Source of the DNA: a virus
Virus record (IMG/VR): IMGVR_UViG_3300033182_000549
Location: 1 to 30,791 of that record
Direction: 5' to 3' (one strand)
DNA length: 30,791 nt
The notes beneath the pieces were generated by a model that did no database searches, was not told the origin of the DNA, and saw only the letters and a list, made by a program, of their open reading frames with translations. Positions 14,942 through 22,088 of this stretch are shown here, one piece after another. Numbering within the stretch: the first letter of the stretch is position 1; every line of letters starts with the position of its first letter. Made by a program: the position numbers and the translations under genes.

Positions 14942-15897
14942 GCGTAACTGGTAAAGTCGTAATTTACTTTAGTAGAATTGAATGTGAATGGTCCGTTAGT
15001 AAAATTATCTCTCACAATCTTTTGATTGCTATTGAGTAATGATGCAATCCAAGAGAAAGAACTATTTGACATCACAAACATATCAGCATGTGACATGTGG
15101 TATAAGTCAGTAATAGCATCTTCATCCAGATGTGCAATGATATTAAAGTTGTCTGTCTTTAACTGTGTAAATTCAGTAAAGTCAGACGTAAATCCTTGAG
15201 AGTGAATGTGCAGATTCACATCTTTGTCAGCAAAAGTATTCTTCAAGACAGTAATTAAATTTACATATCTTTGATAATCTTTTTCATAAAAATATAACTC
15301 CCTCAGAGGAGAAACAATCTCTGCTGGTACATCATTTGGATTTGGTGTCCTAACATGCCAGGAGATATTGATCTTATCATCGAAATACTTCTCACCATTA
15401 TATACCAAATTTGCTCTCATCTTGTCAACTCTTTCTTTTGTAAAGATTTGAGAGGCATTTACCTTACAAAACTGTGCCAGATATAAATGACACCAGTGGA
15501 GATTGACTAATATATTCTCCTCACTATTTCTATGCTGTTCAATAAAAGATTGTAACTCACCATTGAATATTTCAGCACCTCTAGGATCTTGAGTGCCAGA
15601 AAGTTGTGCGAACATGTGAACTCTGTCCCACTCTTTCTTGATATTAGATAAGTTGAAGAACTCATCTAGAGACCCACAGAAATCATTTTCAGATTTACCT
15701 GTATAAGAATGGTGGGAGAGATTCGTTGTTCCAGAGAAAGTGTAATCAACACCCATAAAATCAGCAAAGAAGGCCAGTAGGATCTGGTATTGAAACACAG
15801 ATCCTATGCCTTCAGTTCCCAATCCACTATAGGGTGGGATCTCTTTCTTCCAAGTGTCATCAGACACTTCGTCACTAACAATTAAGCAGACACTCAT
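14938..15897 (-). CDS. Divergent GT11-like glycosyltransferase
   Basis: A 319-aa protein that keeps GT11 landmarks in order but weakly: GIGSVFQYQILLAFFADF (31-48, like the G-L-G-N-Q-x-F-Q-Y block), SWHVRTPNPNDV (HxR motif) and MSNSSFSWIASLLNSNQK (the N-S-S-F-S-W block). The GDY of the donor motif is absent. It is therefore probably a GDP-sugar glycosyltransferase of the GT11 superfamily with altered specificity. It overlaps both neighbours by 4 nt. Confidence 0.65.
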   Translation of the reverse strand: MSVCLIVSDEVSDDTWKKEIPPYSGLGTEGIGSVFQYQILLAFFADFMGVDYTFSGTTNLSHHSYTGKSENDFCGSLDEFFNLSNIKKEWDRVHMFAQLSGTQDPRGAEIFNGELQSFIEQHRNSEENILVNLHWCHLYLAQFCKVNASQIFTKERVDKMRANLVYNGEKYFDDKINISWHVRTPNPNDVPAEIVSPLRELYFYEKDYQRYVNLITVLKNTFADKDVNLHIHSQGFTSDFTEFTQLKTDNFNIIAHLDEDAITDLYHMSHADMFVMSNSSFSWIASLLNSNQKIVRDNFTNGPFTFNSTKVNYDFTSYA

Positions 15898-16637
15898 ACA
15901 GTAAAGGTTGGGATGGGAATCATCTTGTGCTTGTTCTTGGTGTTGAAGTCATGAAGGATTCTAACTGCAGGTCCAGTTCCATGTTCCATAGCATACTCCA
16001 AATCTTCATAAGATGCACCCAACTGATCTTCATCAGTTCTACCATCATCCCAAAGACCATCAGTAGGTTTAGCATTGATGATTCTTTCATCGATGCCAAA
16101 GAACTTTCCAAGTTCCCATACTTCTGTCTTATAAAGATCTGCAATTGGTGCAATATCTACACCACCATCACCATATTTCGTGTAGAATCCGACACCATAG
16201 TCCTCAACTTTGTTACCTGTACCAACAACAATACCACCAACAGTAGCAGCAACTTGATAAAGAGTTACCATACGGAGACGAGACCTGGTGTTGGCAAGTG
16301 CCATCTTATCAGATCCATAATCTTCGCCCATGATACCCTTGAAAGTAGCAAAGGTATCAGAGTGATCAAACCTGAGAACAGTCACGTTATCAAACTTCTC
16401 ATCCAACCAATTCAGGTGTGTTTCTGAAAGGTCTTTTTGATCAGAAATCTGGTCAATAGGCATTCCAATGGCATACGTTGGAAGTCCAGTGGAAGCAGCA
16501 AGAGTAGAACTTACTGCAGAATCAATGCCACCAGAGACACCAATTACCAATGCTTTGATATTGTTGATAGAACAGTAGTTGTGCAACCACTCAACAATGC
16601 GATCCTTCAATCCAGAATACTCAGTAAAACGGTTCAT
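15894..16637 (-). CDS. nadE: NH3-dependent NAD+ synthetase
   Basis: A 247-aa ATP-pyrophosphatase-fold enzyme that amidates deamido-NAD to NAD+. The PP-loop SGGIDSAVSSTLA (35-47), NTRSRLRM, VVGTGNKVEDYGVGFYTKYG and GGVDIAPIADLYKTEVWEL are classic NadE blocks. There is no glutaminase domain, so ammonia would be the nitrogen source. The gene seems complete. It is the first gene after the promoter at 16663-16691, within the sugar island. NAD+ is the cofactor of the dehydrogenase and epimerases here, so a supply role is plausible. Confidence 0.93.
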   Translation of the reverse strand: MNRFTEYSGLKDRIVEWLHNYCSINNIKALVIGVSGGIDSAVSSTLAASTGLPTYAIGMPIDQISDQKDLSETHLNWLDEKFDNVTVLRFDHSDTFATFKGIMGEDYGSDKMALANTRSRLRMVTLYQVAATVGGIVVGTGNKVEDYGVGFYTKYGDGGVDIAPIADLYKTEVWELGKFFGIDERIINAKPTDGLWDDGRTDEDQLGASYEDLEYAMEHGTGPAVRILHDFNTKNKHKMIPIPTFTV

Positions 16638-16662
16638 TGAATTTTCTTAACAATTTAACAGA

Positions 16663-16691
16663 ATGATAGCATATAAAAATGCTTTAGACAA
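16663..16691 (-). promoter_or_regulatory. Probable sigma70 promoter for nadE and downstream genes
   Basis: TTGTCT (16691-16686, 4/6), 17 bp, TATCAT (16668-16663, 5/6) on the minus strand. The -10 starts 31 nt before the nadE ATG, the same distance as the better promoters. The -35 covers the last codons of the cupin gene. Confidence 0.55.
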
Positions 16692-17070
16692 CTCTTCCGT
16701 AGTTATCTTCCAATCTAACGATATCGTCTTCATCACAGATGGGTTGAATTCCCACTCCCCTCTGAACTTCAATAAAAGTTAGTCCATCTGGACCTGCAGT
16801 TGCTCTATGAATACTTTTTGCTGGGATGTGAAATCTATCTCCAACAACACAATTGTCTTCCCATTCCCCATGTCTGATTTTTCCAGAACCCTCTACGATA
16901 ATCCAATCTTCACAACGGTGATTATGGTACTGAAGAGAGAACGATTGATCTGGATTGACGTATATTCTTTTTACTTTATACATATCTGTGTCATATAAAG
17001 TTTCAAATATACCCCATGGTCTTTCAGTTTGGAATGAAGAAGTCATGGTCGTTGATTCCTCTATCGTCAA
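16684..17070 (-). CDS. Stand-alone mannose-6-phosphate isomerase type II cupin
   Basis: Up to 128 aa. RPWGIFETL, KVKRIYVNPDQSFSLQYHNH, EDWIIVEGSGKIRHGE and HIPAKSIHRATAGPDGLTFI are the blocks of the C-terminal isomerase domain of bifunctional ManC/AlgA. The metal ligands are the His pair in QYHNH and His of SIHRA. It would interconvert fructose-6-P and mannose-6-P, feeding GDP-mannose synthesis; no guanylyltransferase domain is attached. The start at 17070 overlaps the HAD gene by 47 nt; an ATG at 17046 gives 23 nt and removes a low-complexity N-terminus. Confidence 0.85.
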   Translation of the reverse strand: MTIEESTTMTSSFQTERPWGIFETLYDTDMYKVKRIYVNPDQSFSLQYHNHRCEDWIIVEGSGKIRHGEWEDNCVVGDRFHIPAKSIHRATAGPDGLTFIEVQRGVGIQPICDEDDIVRLEDNYGRVV

Positions 17071-17356
17071 TATACAGATCTGCAGCAGGTTTACCTAGAA
17101 ACAAGTCATGGAATTTACAACCCCATGACTCTAGTTGTTTCCAGGTGAAATCGTAGAATGTCTTCTCTGCGATCTCTCGGCAGTTGTCAAATTGACCCAT
17201 ACCTCTAGCTGTCAGGTAGATAATGGTGTGCCCATCATCGTACAGTTTATTTATGAAGTCAATTCTATCCTTTCTAGGAGTAGCAAGAGTGTATCTACTT
17301 TCTCTGTCAGGTCCAGGATCACAGATAGTACCGTCAATATCTACGACATACCTCAT
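17024..17356 (-). CDS. Small HAD-type sugar phosphatase
   Basis: A 110-aa minimal HAD hydrolase: MRYVVDIDGTICD has the nucleophile and acid Asp (DxDGT), IIYLTARG is motif II with Thr, and KPAADLYIDDRG supplies the Lys and the motif IV acidic residues. This matches the short capsule/LPS phosphatase family of sugar clusters. It probably dephosphorylates a sugar phosphate, but the substrate is unknown. It overlaps the gene before it by 4 nt. Confidence 0.82.
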   Translation of the reverse strand: MRYVVDIDGTICDPGPDRESRYTLATPRKDRIDFINKLYDDGHTIIYLTARGMGQFDNCREIAEKTFYDFTWKQLESWGCKFHDLFLGKPAADLYIDDRGINDHDFFIPN

Positions 17357-17787
17357 TCATCTTCAAATTTCAAACCAAGATTAGAGAGAACAGGATAATC
17401 TGTCTTCACATAATTGATCTTAATGTCCTTGAATCCTTCACTGAACTTCTCAACGATTTCAGATTTAACACCATTGCGGGTGCCATTCAAATCACGCACC
17501 AGCAGGGCAAGTTTACCAATTTCTGCAAGTGGAAGGTCATTTGCATCAACCACAGGACCAGTTCCATTGCGACTGTCCATCAGTTTACGCATTCTGGTTT
17601 CATAATCCCAAAGAGTTCCGTTAATTTCATACATCTTTTCAACGTATGGAGTGACTTCTTCAGCATTATACTGACCAATTTCCTCAGAATATGAGTTCAC
17701 CTCATGAGAAACATCCTCATTAGTGCGTTCGGACTTGAGTTTAGAAATTGTATAACGGTCAATGATTTCGGAAATAGGCATTTTCAT
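17353..17787 (-). CDS. Hypothetical protein of the sugar island (144 aa)
   Basis: A soluble helical protein beginning MKMPISEIIDRYTISKLKSE. The ISEIIDRYTI-K-K-ER opening is a pattern I have seen in uncharacterised bacterial proteins near surface-sugar genes, without assigned activity. It overlaps the HAD phosphatase by 4 nt and follows the next gene by 11 nt, so it is in the operon. Function unknown. Confidence 0.7.
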   Translation of the reverse strand: MKMPISEIIDRYTISKLKSERTNEDVSHEVNSYSEEIGQYNAEEVTPYVEKMYEINGTLWDYETRMRKLMDSRNGTGPVVDANDLPLAEIGKLALLVRDLNGTRNGVKSEIVEKFSEGFKDIKINYVKTDYPVLSNLGLKFEDE

Positions 17788-17798
17788 AGTGACACCTC

Positions 17799-18533
17799 TT
17801 AGTTTGGAATGTAGACAGGATTTTTTGAGAAGGGGATGTGCTTCACATCATCATTGTGATTCCCCTGATACATGATATATTTTTCTGCCTTGATATCTAG
17901 CATATCAATCAGATAGGGCACAGATGTATGTACTGTATGGATCTCTTTTGCATTTTCAATGACTTTACACCAATCAAATAAGGAGAATCCATCAACAATA
18001 TCTAGGTTTACTGCAGGATATTTAAAGTCCTGCATCACCAATACATCATTTTTACGGTTATCTGTGTTTGAATAACGGTTTACAAAGGTATATTCTGAGT
18101 CATCTTTCAAACCAAGGACATCATAATAGAGTTTATTTTCCTTGTCAATGTTGCGATTGAACTTGAATCCCTTAGACCAGTCATGCCAATCAAGATGCAT
18201 GAGATCATACTTAGCAGACATGCAAGCACAGGTATCCTCATCAGATACACCGTAGTCATTGCCCCAAAGATGTGCTTTCATGACACCAAGATAGACAAAA
18301 TTGGGTGCTACGATGATCATATCTTGACCATAGTATTGTTTTCCAGGAAAATCATCATTCATTGAACAGAATTCAATGTCAGGAATGTAATCCTTGATCC
18401 ACATAATCTTGTCTCTCAGTGGCCAAATGACCCGATACCCCATAGCAAGGTACTTTCTTGCGACATATTGCAGGAAAAATACGTCACCAACTCCAGCAAA
18501 GTGGTGAATGAGGCAAATCTTATCGTTGTTCAA
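17799..18533 (-). CDS. GT-B (heptosyltransferase-like) protein
   Basis: A 244-aa protein. KICLIHHFAGVGDVFFLQYV (5-24) is the glycine loop at the start of GT9/heptosyltransferase-like GT-B enzymes, and the C-terminal FDWCKVIENAKEIHTVHTSV (186-205) resembles their donor-side region, where a small-residue pair follows the strand. The rest is not conserved to my eye. A glycosyltransferase role is likely from fold hints and context. Start overlaps the GT10 gene by 14 nt. Confidence 0.6.
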   Translation of the reverse strand: MNNDKICLIHHFAGVGDVFFLQYVARKYLAMGYRVIWPLRDKIMWIKDYIPDIEFCSMNDDFPGKQYYGQDMIIVAPNFVYLGVMKAHLWGNDYGVSDEDTCACMSAKYDLMHLDWHDWSKGFKFNRNIDKENKLYYDVLGLKDDSEYTFVNRYSNTDNRKNDVLVMQDFKYPAVNLDIVDGFSLFDWCKVIENAKEIHTVHTSVPYLIDMLDIKAEKYIMYQGNHNDDVKHIPFSKNPVYIPN

Positions 18534-19374
18534 AGTAGTTCTCCCAGATATAATCTTCAGTGTTTTGCATCTTCAGTGCTCTTTCAAAGTTGTCTTTGAT
18601 AGCATCCATTCTGGAGTAATACATCTCCTCAGTCAGTTCTTCAATGTCAAATCCATCCTCAAGAGTGATGATTCCGTCAGTGTTGAACCACTTACCAATG
18701 TTTGGAGTGCCGTAAAAGATAGGTACAGTACCACAAAGGAAGCAATCAATAATCTTTTCGGTGAACCAGTTGTCCATATTCTCAATGGCAACAGAGAACA
18801 TGTAGTCAGCAAGACCCTCTTCCTTTCTTTCAATCTCCATATCACCACGTCCCTTACCATACCAGGGAGCATATGGTGCCAGTTGTTCAACCATTGCAAG
18901 ACGATCACGATGCCCAGGCAACCAAGATTGCATGGAGCAAATGATCGACACTAGTTTGCTCTTAGGATAGATCTGAGGTTCATCAATGTAAGTTCCATAC
19001 CCAGGAATCCAACAAATCCGTTCATGAAGATCACAAAGTTCTTCAGACCAAGTGAAAATCTTCTCATAGCAGTTCATGTATGCATCGAGATTCTCTTTTA
19101 CCTGATCAATAACTGGTTGCATAATCCAACCACATTCAAAAATGATGCCATATTTGACAGCACTTGTCGAATCCTGAAGTCCAGCAGGGAGAAACTTATC
19201 AACATAGAAGGTCTCATCGGTTGCTACAAGAGAGTTAAAGGTTTCTTGTTGCTTTCCTTCTCCACAGTGAACCCAATCAATATACTTGGAATCTTTACCA
19301 TGAATCATGTGACCTTTGTTTCCATTACTTAAATGAATCCAACTGTCATTCAGTAGTTTAAATTGTTTTTTCAT
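18520..19374 (-). CDS. GT10-family (alpha-1,3-fucosyltransferase-like)
   Basis: A 284-aa protein from the ATG at 19374 (MKKQFKLLND), chosen because it is 1 nt after the upstream stop; a longer frame starts at 19398 inside that gene. The C-terminal block FSVAIEN (193-199), FTEKI (204-208) and GTVPIFYGTPNIGKW (215-229) is the GT10 donor-binding signature for GDP-fucose or GDP-like sugars. The N-terminal half is divergent, as usual in GT10. It adds another GDP-sugar transferase to the GT11 enzymes in this island. Confidence 0.85.
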   Translation of the reverse strand: MKKQFKLLNDSWIHLSNGNKGHMIHGKDSKYIDWVHCGEGKQQETFNSLVATDETFYVDKFLPAGLQDSTSAVKYGIIFECGWIMQPVIDQVKENLDAYMNCYEKIFTWSEELCDLHERICWIPGYGTYIDEPQIYPKSKLVSIICSMQSWLPGHRDRLAMVEQLAPYAPWYGKGRGDMEIERKEEGLADYMFSVAIENMDNWFTEKIIDCFLCGTVPIFYGTPNIGKWFNTDGIITLEDGFDIEELTEEMYYSRMDAIKDNFERALKMQNTEDYIWENYFEQR

Positions 19375-19375
19375 A

Positions 19376-20299
19376 TCAACACCCATCTGCGATAACAAAC
19401 ATTTCGTATTTTAGATCTGGATTCATACACATAGAAGCAAGGAACATATTACTACTACTTCCAATGGCAAGATCAGTTTTAGATGTCAGGATAACATCAA
19501 GGAATGCATTCTGATACTCAGTATCATACTCAGCATTAGTCATAGGTTCTTGCGTATATCGTCCACCTTTCCAATCAATATCAATTGGAAAACGATCTCT
19601 ATTAGTCGTGATCAATCTGTCACCAAACATATCACGAAATTGATCAACAAAAGGTTGGATCAATGTGGTAAGGAGAATCGCATCATAATCATCAATGCGT
19701 TCCTTTACGCAACGAATAGCATTCTCCATAACTGCAGGACCACCCAGTTTATATCCCTTGGTTGCCCCAGCATAGTGCTCAGAGTGACGAAGCATAAGGG
19801 TCATGACCTTCTTGCCTTCGATCAGTTTCTGCTCCTCTGCAACTAGGTTCTTCATACGGTCAGTGAAAGTAAATTTGTTCCACTGATTATTCAAAGCAAT
19901 CCTAGTTTTATTAAAAAACTCAGTGTCGGAGTATTGTTCTTTCTTACTTCCTCTACCATCATACTTCAAAGTGTCTTCTGGATAATTAGAAAACTGATCT
20001 TTGACATCCGCAGGATACGTTTCAAAATAAGTAAACTCATCAGGATATTCCCTGGTCATATACTCATTTGGTTCAAAGAAATCGAAGAGAATATTTTCTC
20101 CTACAACTTCATCAATATTATTACAGTCAGCAGAGTTAAACCAACGATAGTTAGAGTAACTACTCCCAGGATAGTGGGTTTTATTTCTAGTGTGCAGAGC
20201 AAGATTAACGTCTGGGTTTTTCTCTGCAGTTTCCATCCACGCCAGTTGTGCTAGGAACCCACTAAAGGTCCCAGCACAATTACCAGAAACGACATTCAT
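19376..20299 (-). CDS. Probable glycosyltransferase, O-fucosyltransferase-like fold
   Basis: A 307-aa protein of uncertain family. VMTLMLRHSEHYAG (about 165-178) looks like the H-x-R donor loop of GT23/65/68 O-fucosyltransferase-like enzymes, and DLAIGSSSNMFLASMCMN near the C-terminus resembles their S-x-N/S-S region. The N-terminus (VSGNCAGTFSGFLAQLAWME) has the small-residue acceptor loop expected there. It lies 1 nt after the GDP-mannose epimerase gene. Its role in surface glycan building is inferred from these hints and position. Confidence 0.55.
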   Translation of the reverse strand: MNVVSGNCAGTFSGFLAQLAWMETAEKNPDVNLALHTRNKTHYPGSSYSNYRWFNSADCNNIDEVVGENILFDFFEPNEYMTREYPDEFTYFETYPADVKDQFSNYPEDTLKYDGRGSKKEQYSDTEFFNKTRIALNNQWNKFTFTDRMKNLVAEEQKLIEGKKVMTLMLRHSEHYAGATKGYKLGGPAVMENAIRCVKERIDDYDAILLTTLIQPFVDQFRDMFGDRLITTNRDRFPIDIDWKGGRYTQEPMTNAEYDTEYQNAFLDVILTSKTDLAIGSSSNMFLASMCMNPDLKYEMFVIADGC

Positions 20300-20300
20300 G

Positions 20301-21338
20301 TCAAATAATCCCCGCTAGTTCAGGTGCGGTTGCCTCTTCACTTTGTTGGACTTGCTCATTGACCCACTCATAGGTCTTAGCAATACCCTCTTCAAGAGTC
20401 ATGGTGTAGTCCCAACCAAGTTTCTCACGAACGAGATCATTATTGGAGTTGCGACCACGGACACCAAGAGGACCATCAATGTGCTTCTTGACAATGGTTT
20501 TGCCAGCAGCCTTAGCAGCAAGATCTGCAAGTTGATTGATAGTAACCATCTCTTCAGATCCAATATTCACAGGACCAGAGAAGTCAGATTCCATCAAACG
20601 ACGAGTTGCCTCAACACATTCATCGACATAAAGGAATGAACGAGTTTGCTCACCATCACCCCAGATCTCAACCTCTCCACCATCTTCTGCCATCGCAACC
20701 TTACGACACATAGCAGCAGGAGATTTCTCCCTACCACCAGTCCAAGTGCCTTCAGGACCAAAGATATTATGAAAACGACCGATATGAACTTCGATGTTGT
20801 GATTGCGGTTGTATGCAAGGAAGAGACGTTCTGAGAAGAGTTTCTCCCATCCATATTCAGAGTCAGGACCTGCAGGATATGCATCCGTTTCCTTCAGACC
20901 TGGATTATTTACATCCATCTGAGCATACTCAGGATACATGCAGGCACTGCTGCTGTAGAAAATTTTAGTTTTGTTTACACCCTTGGTCTCATTCAACTCC
21001 CTTTGTGCTTCAAGGAGGTTGATGTTGATGGATGCAGAATTGCTCATGATCTCAGAGTCATTATCACCACTGAAAACAAATCCAGCACCACCCATATCAG
21101 CAGCATACTGATAGATCTCGTCAAAAGTGTCTCCCGAATATTCAATGACACGTTTGACCAAACCAGCATCGGTAAGATTGCCCTGAACAAACTCATCAGC
21201 AACCGTAGCAGAATACTCTGGGTACTTTTGATCTACACCACGAACCCAATATCCCTCACTACGCAGTCTCCTTACCATGTGACTACCAATAAAACCACCA
21301 GCACCCAACACTAGTGCTGTCTTCTTACGTTCAGTCAT
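20301..21338 (-). CDS. GDP-mannose 3,5-epimerase
   Basis: A 345-aa extended short-chain dehydrogenase. LVLGAGGFIGSHMVRRL (9-25) binds NAD. AADMGGAGFVFSG (79-91), SSSACMYPEY (129-138, catalytic Cys133), EYGWEK (Tyr162, Lys166), RFHNIFGPEGTWTGGREKSP and NIGSEEMVTINQLADL match the plant-type GDP-mannose 3,5-epimerase closely. It turns GDP-mannose into GDP-L-galactose and GDP-L-gulose. It is the first gene of the island, preceded by a promoter, a terminator and a structured leader. The length and motifs are complete. Confidence 0.93.
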   Translation of the reverse strand: MTERKKTALVLGAGGFIGSHMVRRLRSEGYWVRGVDQKYPEYSATVADEFVQGNLTDAGLVKRVIEYSGDTFDEIYQYAADMGGAGFVFSGDNDSEIMSNSASININLLEAQRELNETKGVNKTKIFYSSSACMYPEYAQMDVNNPGLKETDAYPAGPDSEYGWEKLFSERLFLAYNRNHNIEVHIGRFHNIFGPEGTWTGGREKSPAAMCRKVAMAEDGGEVEIWGDGEQTRSFLYVDECVEATRRLMESDFSGPVNIGSEEMVTINQLADLAAKAAGKTIVKKHIDGPLGVRGRNSNNDLVREKLGWDYTMTLEEGIAKTYEWVNEQVQQSEEATAPELAGII

Positions 21339-21365
21339 AAAATTTTGATAATTGTGTTAGTATAT

Positions 21366-21394
21366 ATGATAATAAAAAAGACGGTTGATGTCAA
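21366..21394 (-). promoter_or_regulatory. Sigma70 promoter of the sugar island
   Basis: TTGACA (21394-21389), 17 bp, TATCAT (21371-21366) on the minus strand. The -35 forms the centre of the terminator hairpin at 21374-21399. The -10 starts 33 nt before the epimerase ATG, copying the hli promoter layout. Confidence 0.75.
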
Positions 21395-21399
21395 CCGCC
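21374..21399 (-). terminator. Terminator/attenuator before the epimerase gene
   Basis: Minus strand GGCGGTTGA, short loop, TCAACCGTC, then six Ts: about 8 bp including one G-U. It would stop read-through from 21509-21742 or act as attenuator of the structured leader upstream. Confidence 0.78.
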
Positions 21400-21404
21400 T
21401 TCAA

Positions 21405-21508
21405 AGGTCTTTCATGCACGCCACTTGCTCTTTTACCTGAAGCAAGAAACAGGGCGGGAGTGTTACCTCCATCCGCACCACTTGCTCTTAGGTAAAGCAA
21501 GAAACCGT
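21405..21508 (-). ncRNA. Structured leader with repeated, complementary-loop hairpins
   Basis: Two hairpins have the same 6-bp stem CTTGCT/AGCAAG (arms 21481-21486/21496-21501 and 21424-21429/21441-21446). On the minus-strand RNA the first loop has UUACCU and the second AGGUAA, exact complements. A third AGGUAA sits between them at 21468-21463 inside GGAGGUAACACUCC. The arms' flanks repeat too (CCACTTGCTCTT and AGCAAGAAAC, twice each). No gene fits. The terminator and the epimerase gene follow. Location recalls the wcaG RNA motif reported in cyanophages upstream of exopolysaccharide genes, but I cannot confirm the match. Confidence 0.55.
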
Positions 21509-21742
21509 TCAAATGTGTTTGAACTTTCCAGGGAATGCTTCTTTCAGAGCAGCTGCAAGACCATCTGGCCATCCAGCACTTACAGGTGCGGGGGCATTTA
21601 ATTTTTCGGAGAGTTGATGAAGTTTGACTTCAATCTCTGCCAATCTGCCTTCAATAACCTTAAGTCTACCTTCTACTTCAACATCATACTTGGACATTGA
21701 TGCTCCAGTTGCAGATCTTGCTGCCTTTCCTTGAATTGCCAT
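21509..21742 (-). CDS. Hypothetical coiled-coil protein (77 aa)
   Basis: Begins MAIQGKAARSATGASMSKYD. Residues 22-48 (VEGRLKVIEGRLAEIEVKLH) form a regular coiled coil, followed by a Pro/Ala linker and a C-terminal GWPDGLAAALKEAFPGKF. No known domain. A late-type motif CTAAATA lies 26 nt upstream of the ATG, suggesting a late or structural role; this is inference. Confidence 0.65.
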   Translation of the reverse strand: MAIQGKAARSATGASMSKYDVEVEGRLKVIEGRLAEIEVKLHQLSEKLNAPAPVSAGWPDGLAAALKEAFPGKFKHI

Positions 21743-21767
21743 TTGTACAATTAATAACTTCTCTGTT

Positions 21768-21774
21768 TATTTAG
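21768..21774 (-). promoter_or_regulatory. Possible cyanophage late promoter motif
   Basis: CTAAATA on the minus strand, preceded by an A run and placed 26 nt before the 21742 start codon. It matches the late-promoter core described for T4-like cyanophages. A 7-bp motif in AT-rich DNA is weak evidence alone. Confidence 0.4.
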
Positions 21775-21778
21775 TTTT

Positions 21779-21820
21779 TTAGAAGGGTCTAGTGACTCCA
21801 CCAGTACTGTTATAGTCCAT
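21779..21820 (-). CDS. Possible micro-ORF (13 aa)
   Basis: ATG at 21820 opens MDYNSTGGVTRPF and stops at 21779. The same frame is open upstream to a TAA near 21865, reading LALVGIPPKSR before the Met, which looks protein-like, but no normal start codon is there. It fills the gap between the 77-aa genes. The region also has GTGACT/AGTCAC repeats that can pair, so it may instead be RNA. Confidence 0.25.
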   Translation of the reverse strand: MDYNSTGGVTRPF

Positions 21821-21854
21821 CCGTGACTTAGGGGGTATCCCGACCAGGGCTAGT

Positions 21855-22088
21855 TTAACGACTTACCGAGTCACGAACATAACAAGGCACACCTTCAGGA
21901 TCTAACCATTTAGTGTACTCAAAGTCATCAATCGCAGTCATAAGTTGCATCTGATTATCAAGGAGATACATGTCACTGTATCTCTTGGTATAATGATGTG
22001 CTTTTTGAATGCGGTAATCTGGCATACCATTTTCTAGTACACCAGATTCAACATAACGATAGGGAAAACGTTCTAGGAGAACCTTCAC
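21855..22088 (-). CDS. Hypothetical protein (77 aa)
   Basis: A 77-aa basic/aromatic protein beginning MKVLLERFPYRYVESGVLEN and ending in VRDSVSR. It has many Tyr and Asp, no membrane span and no recognised domain. Its start overlaps the stop of the next upstream gene by 4 nt (ATGA), supporting reality and co-expression. Confidence 0.65.
   Translation of the reverse strand: MKVLLERFPYRYVESGVLENGMPDYRIQKAHHYTKRYSDMYLLDNQMQLMTAIDDFEYTKWLDPEGVPCYVRDSVSR

Noticed and set aside
5448-21338. Bacterial chromosomal LPS locus rather than phage
   Set aside because: Both flanks carry phage-type genes (hli, PTOX, nrdB, tRNA cluster with homing-type nucleases) on the same strand with the same tight packing.
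21357-21572. 71-codon minus-strand frame across the leader and terminator
   Set aside because: It covers the terminator, the promoter and both repeat hairpins and overlaps the coiled-coil gene in another frame, so structure explains the region better.
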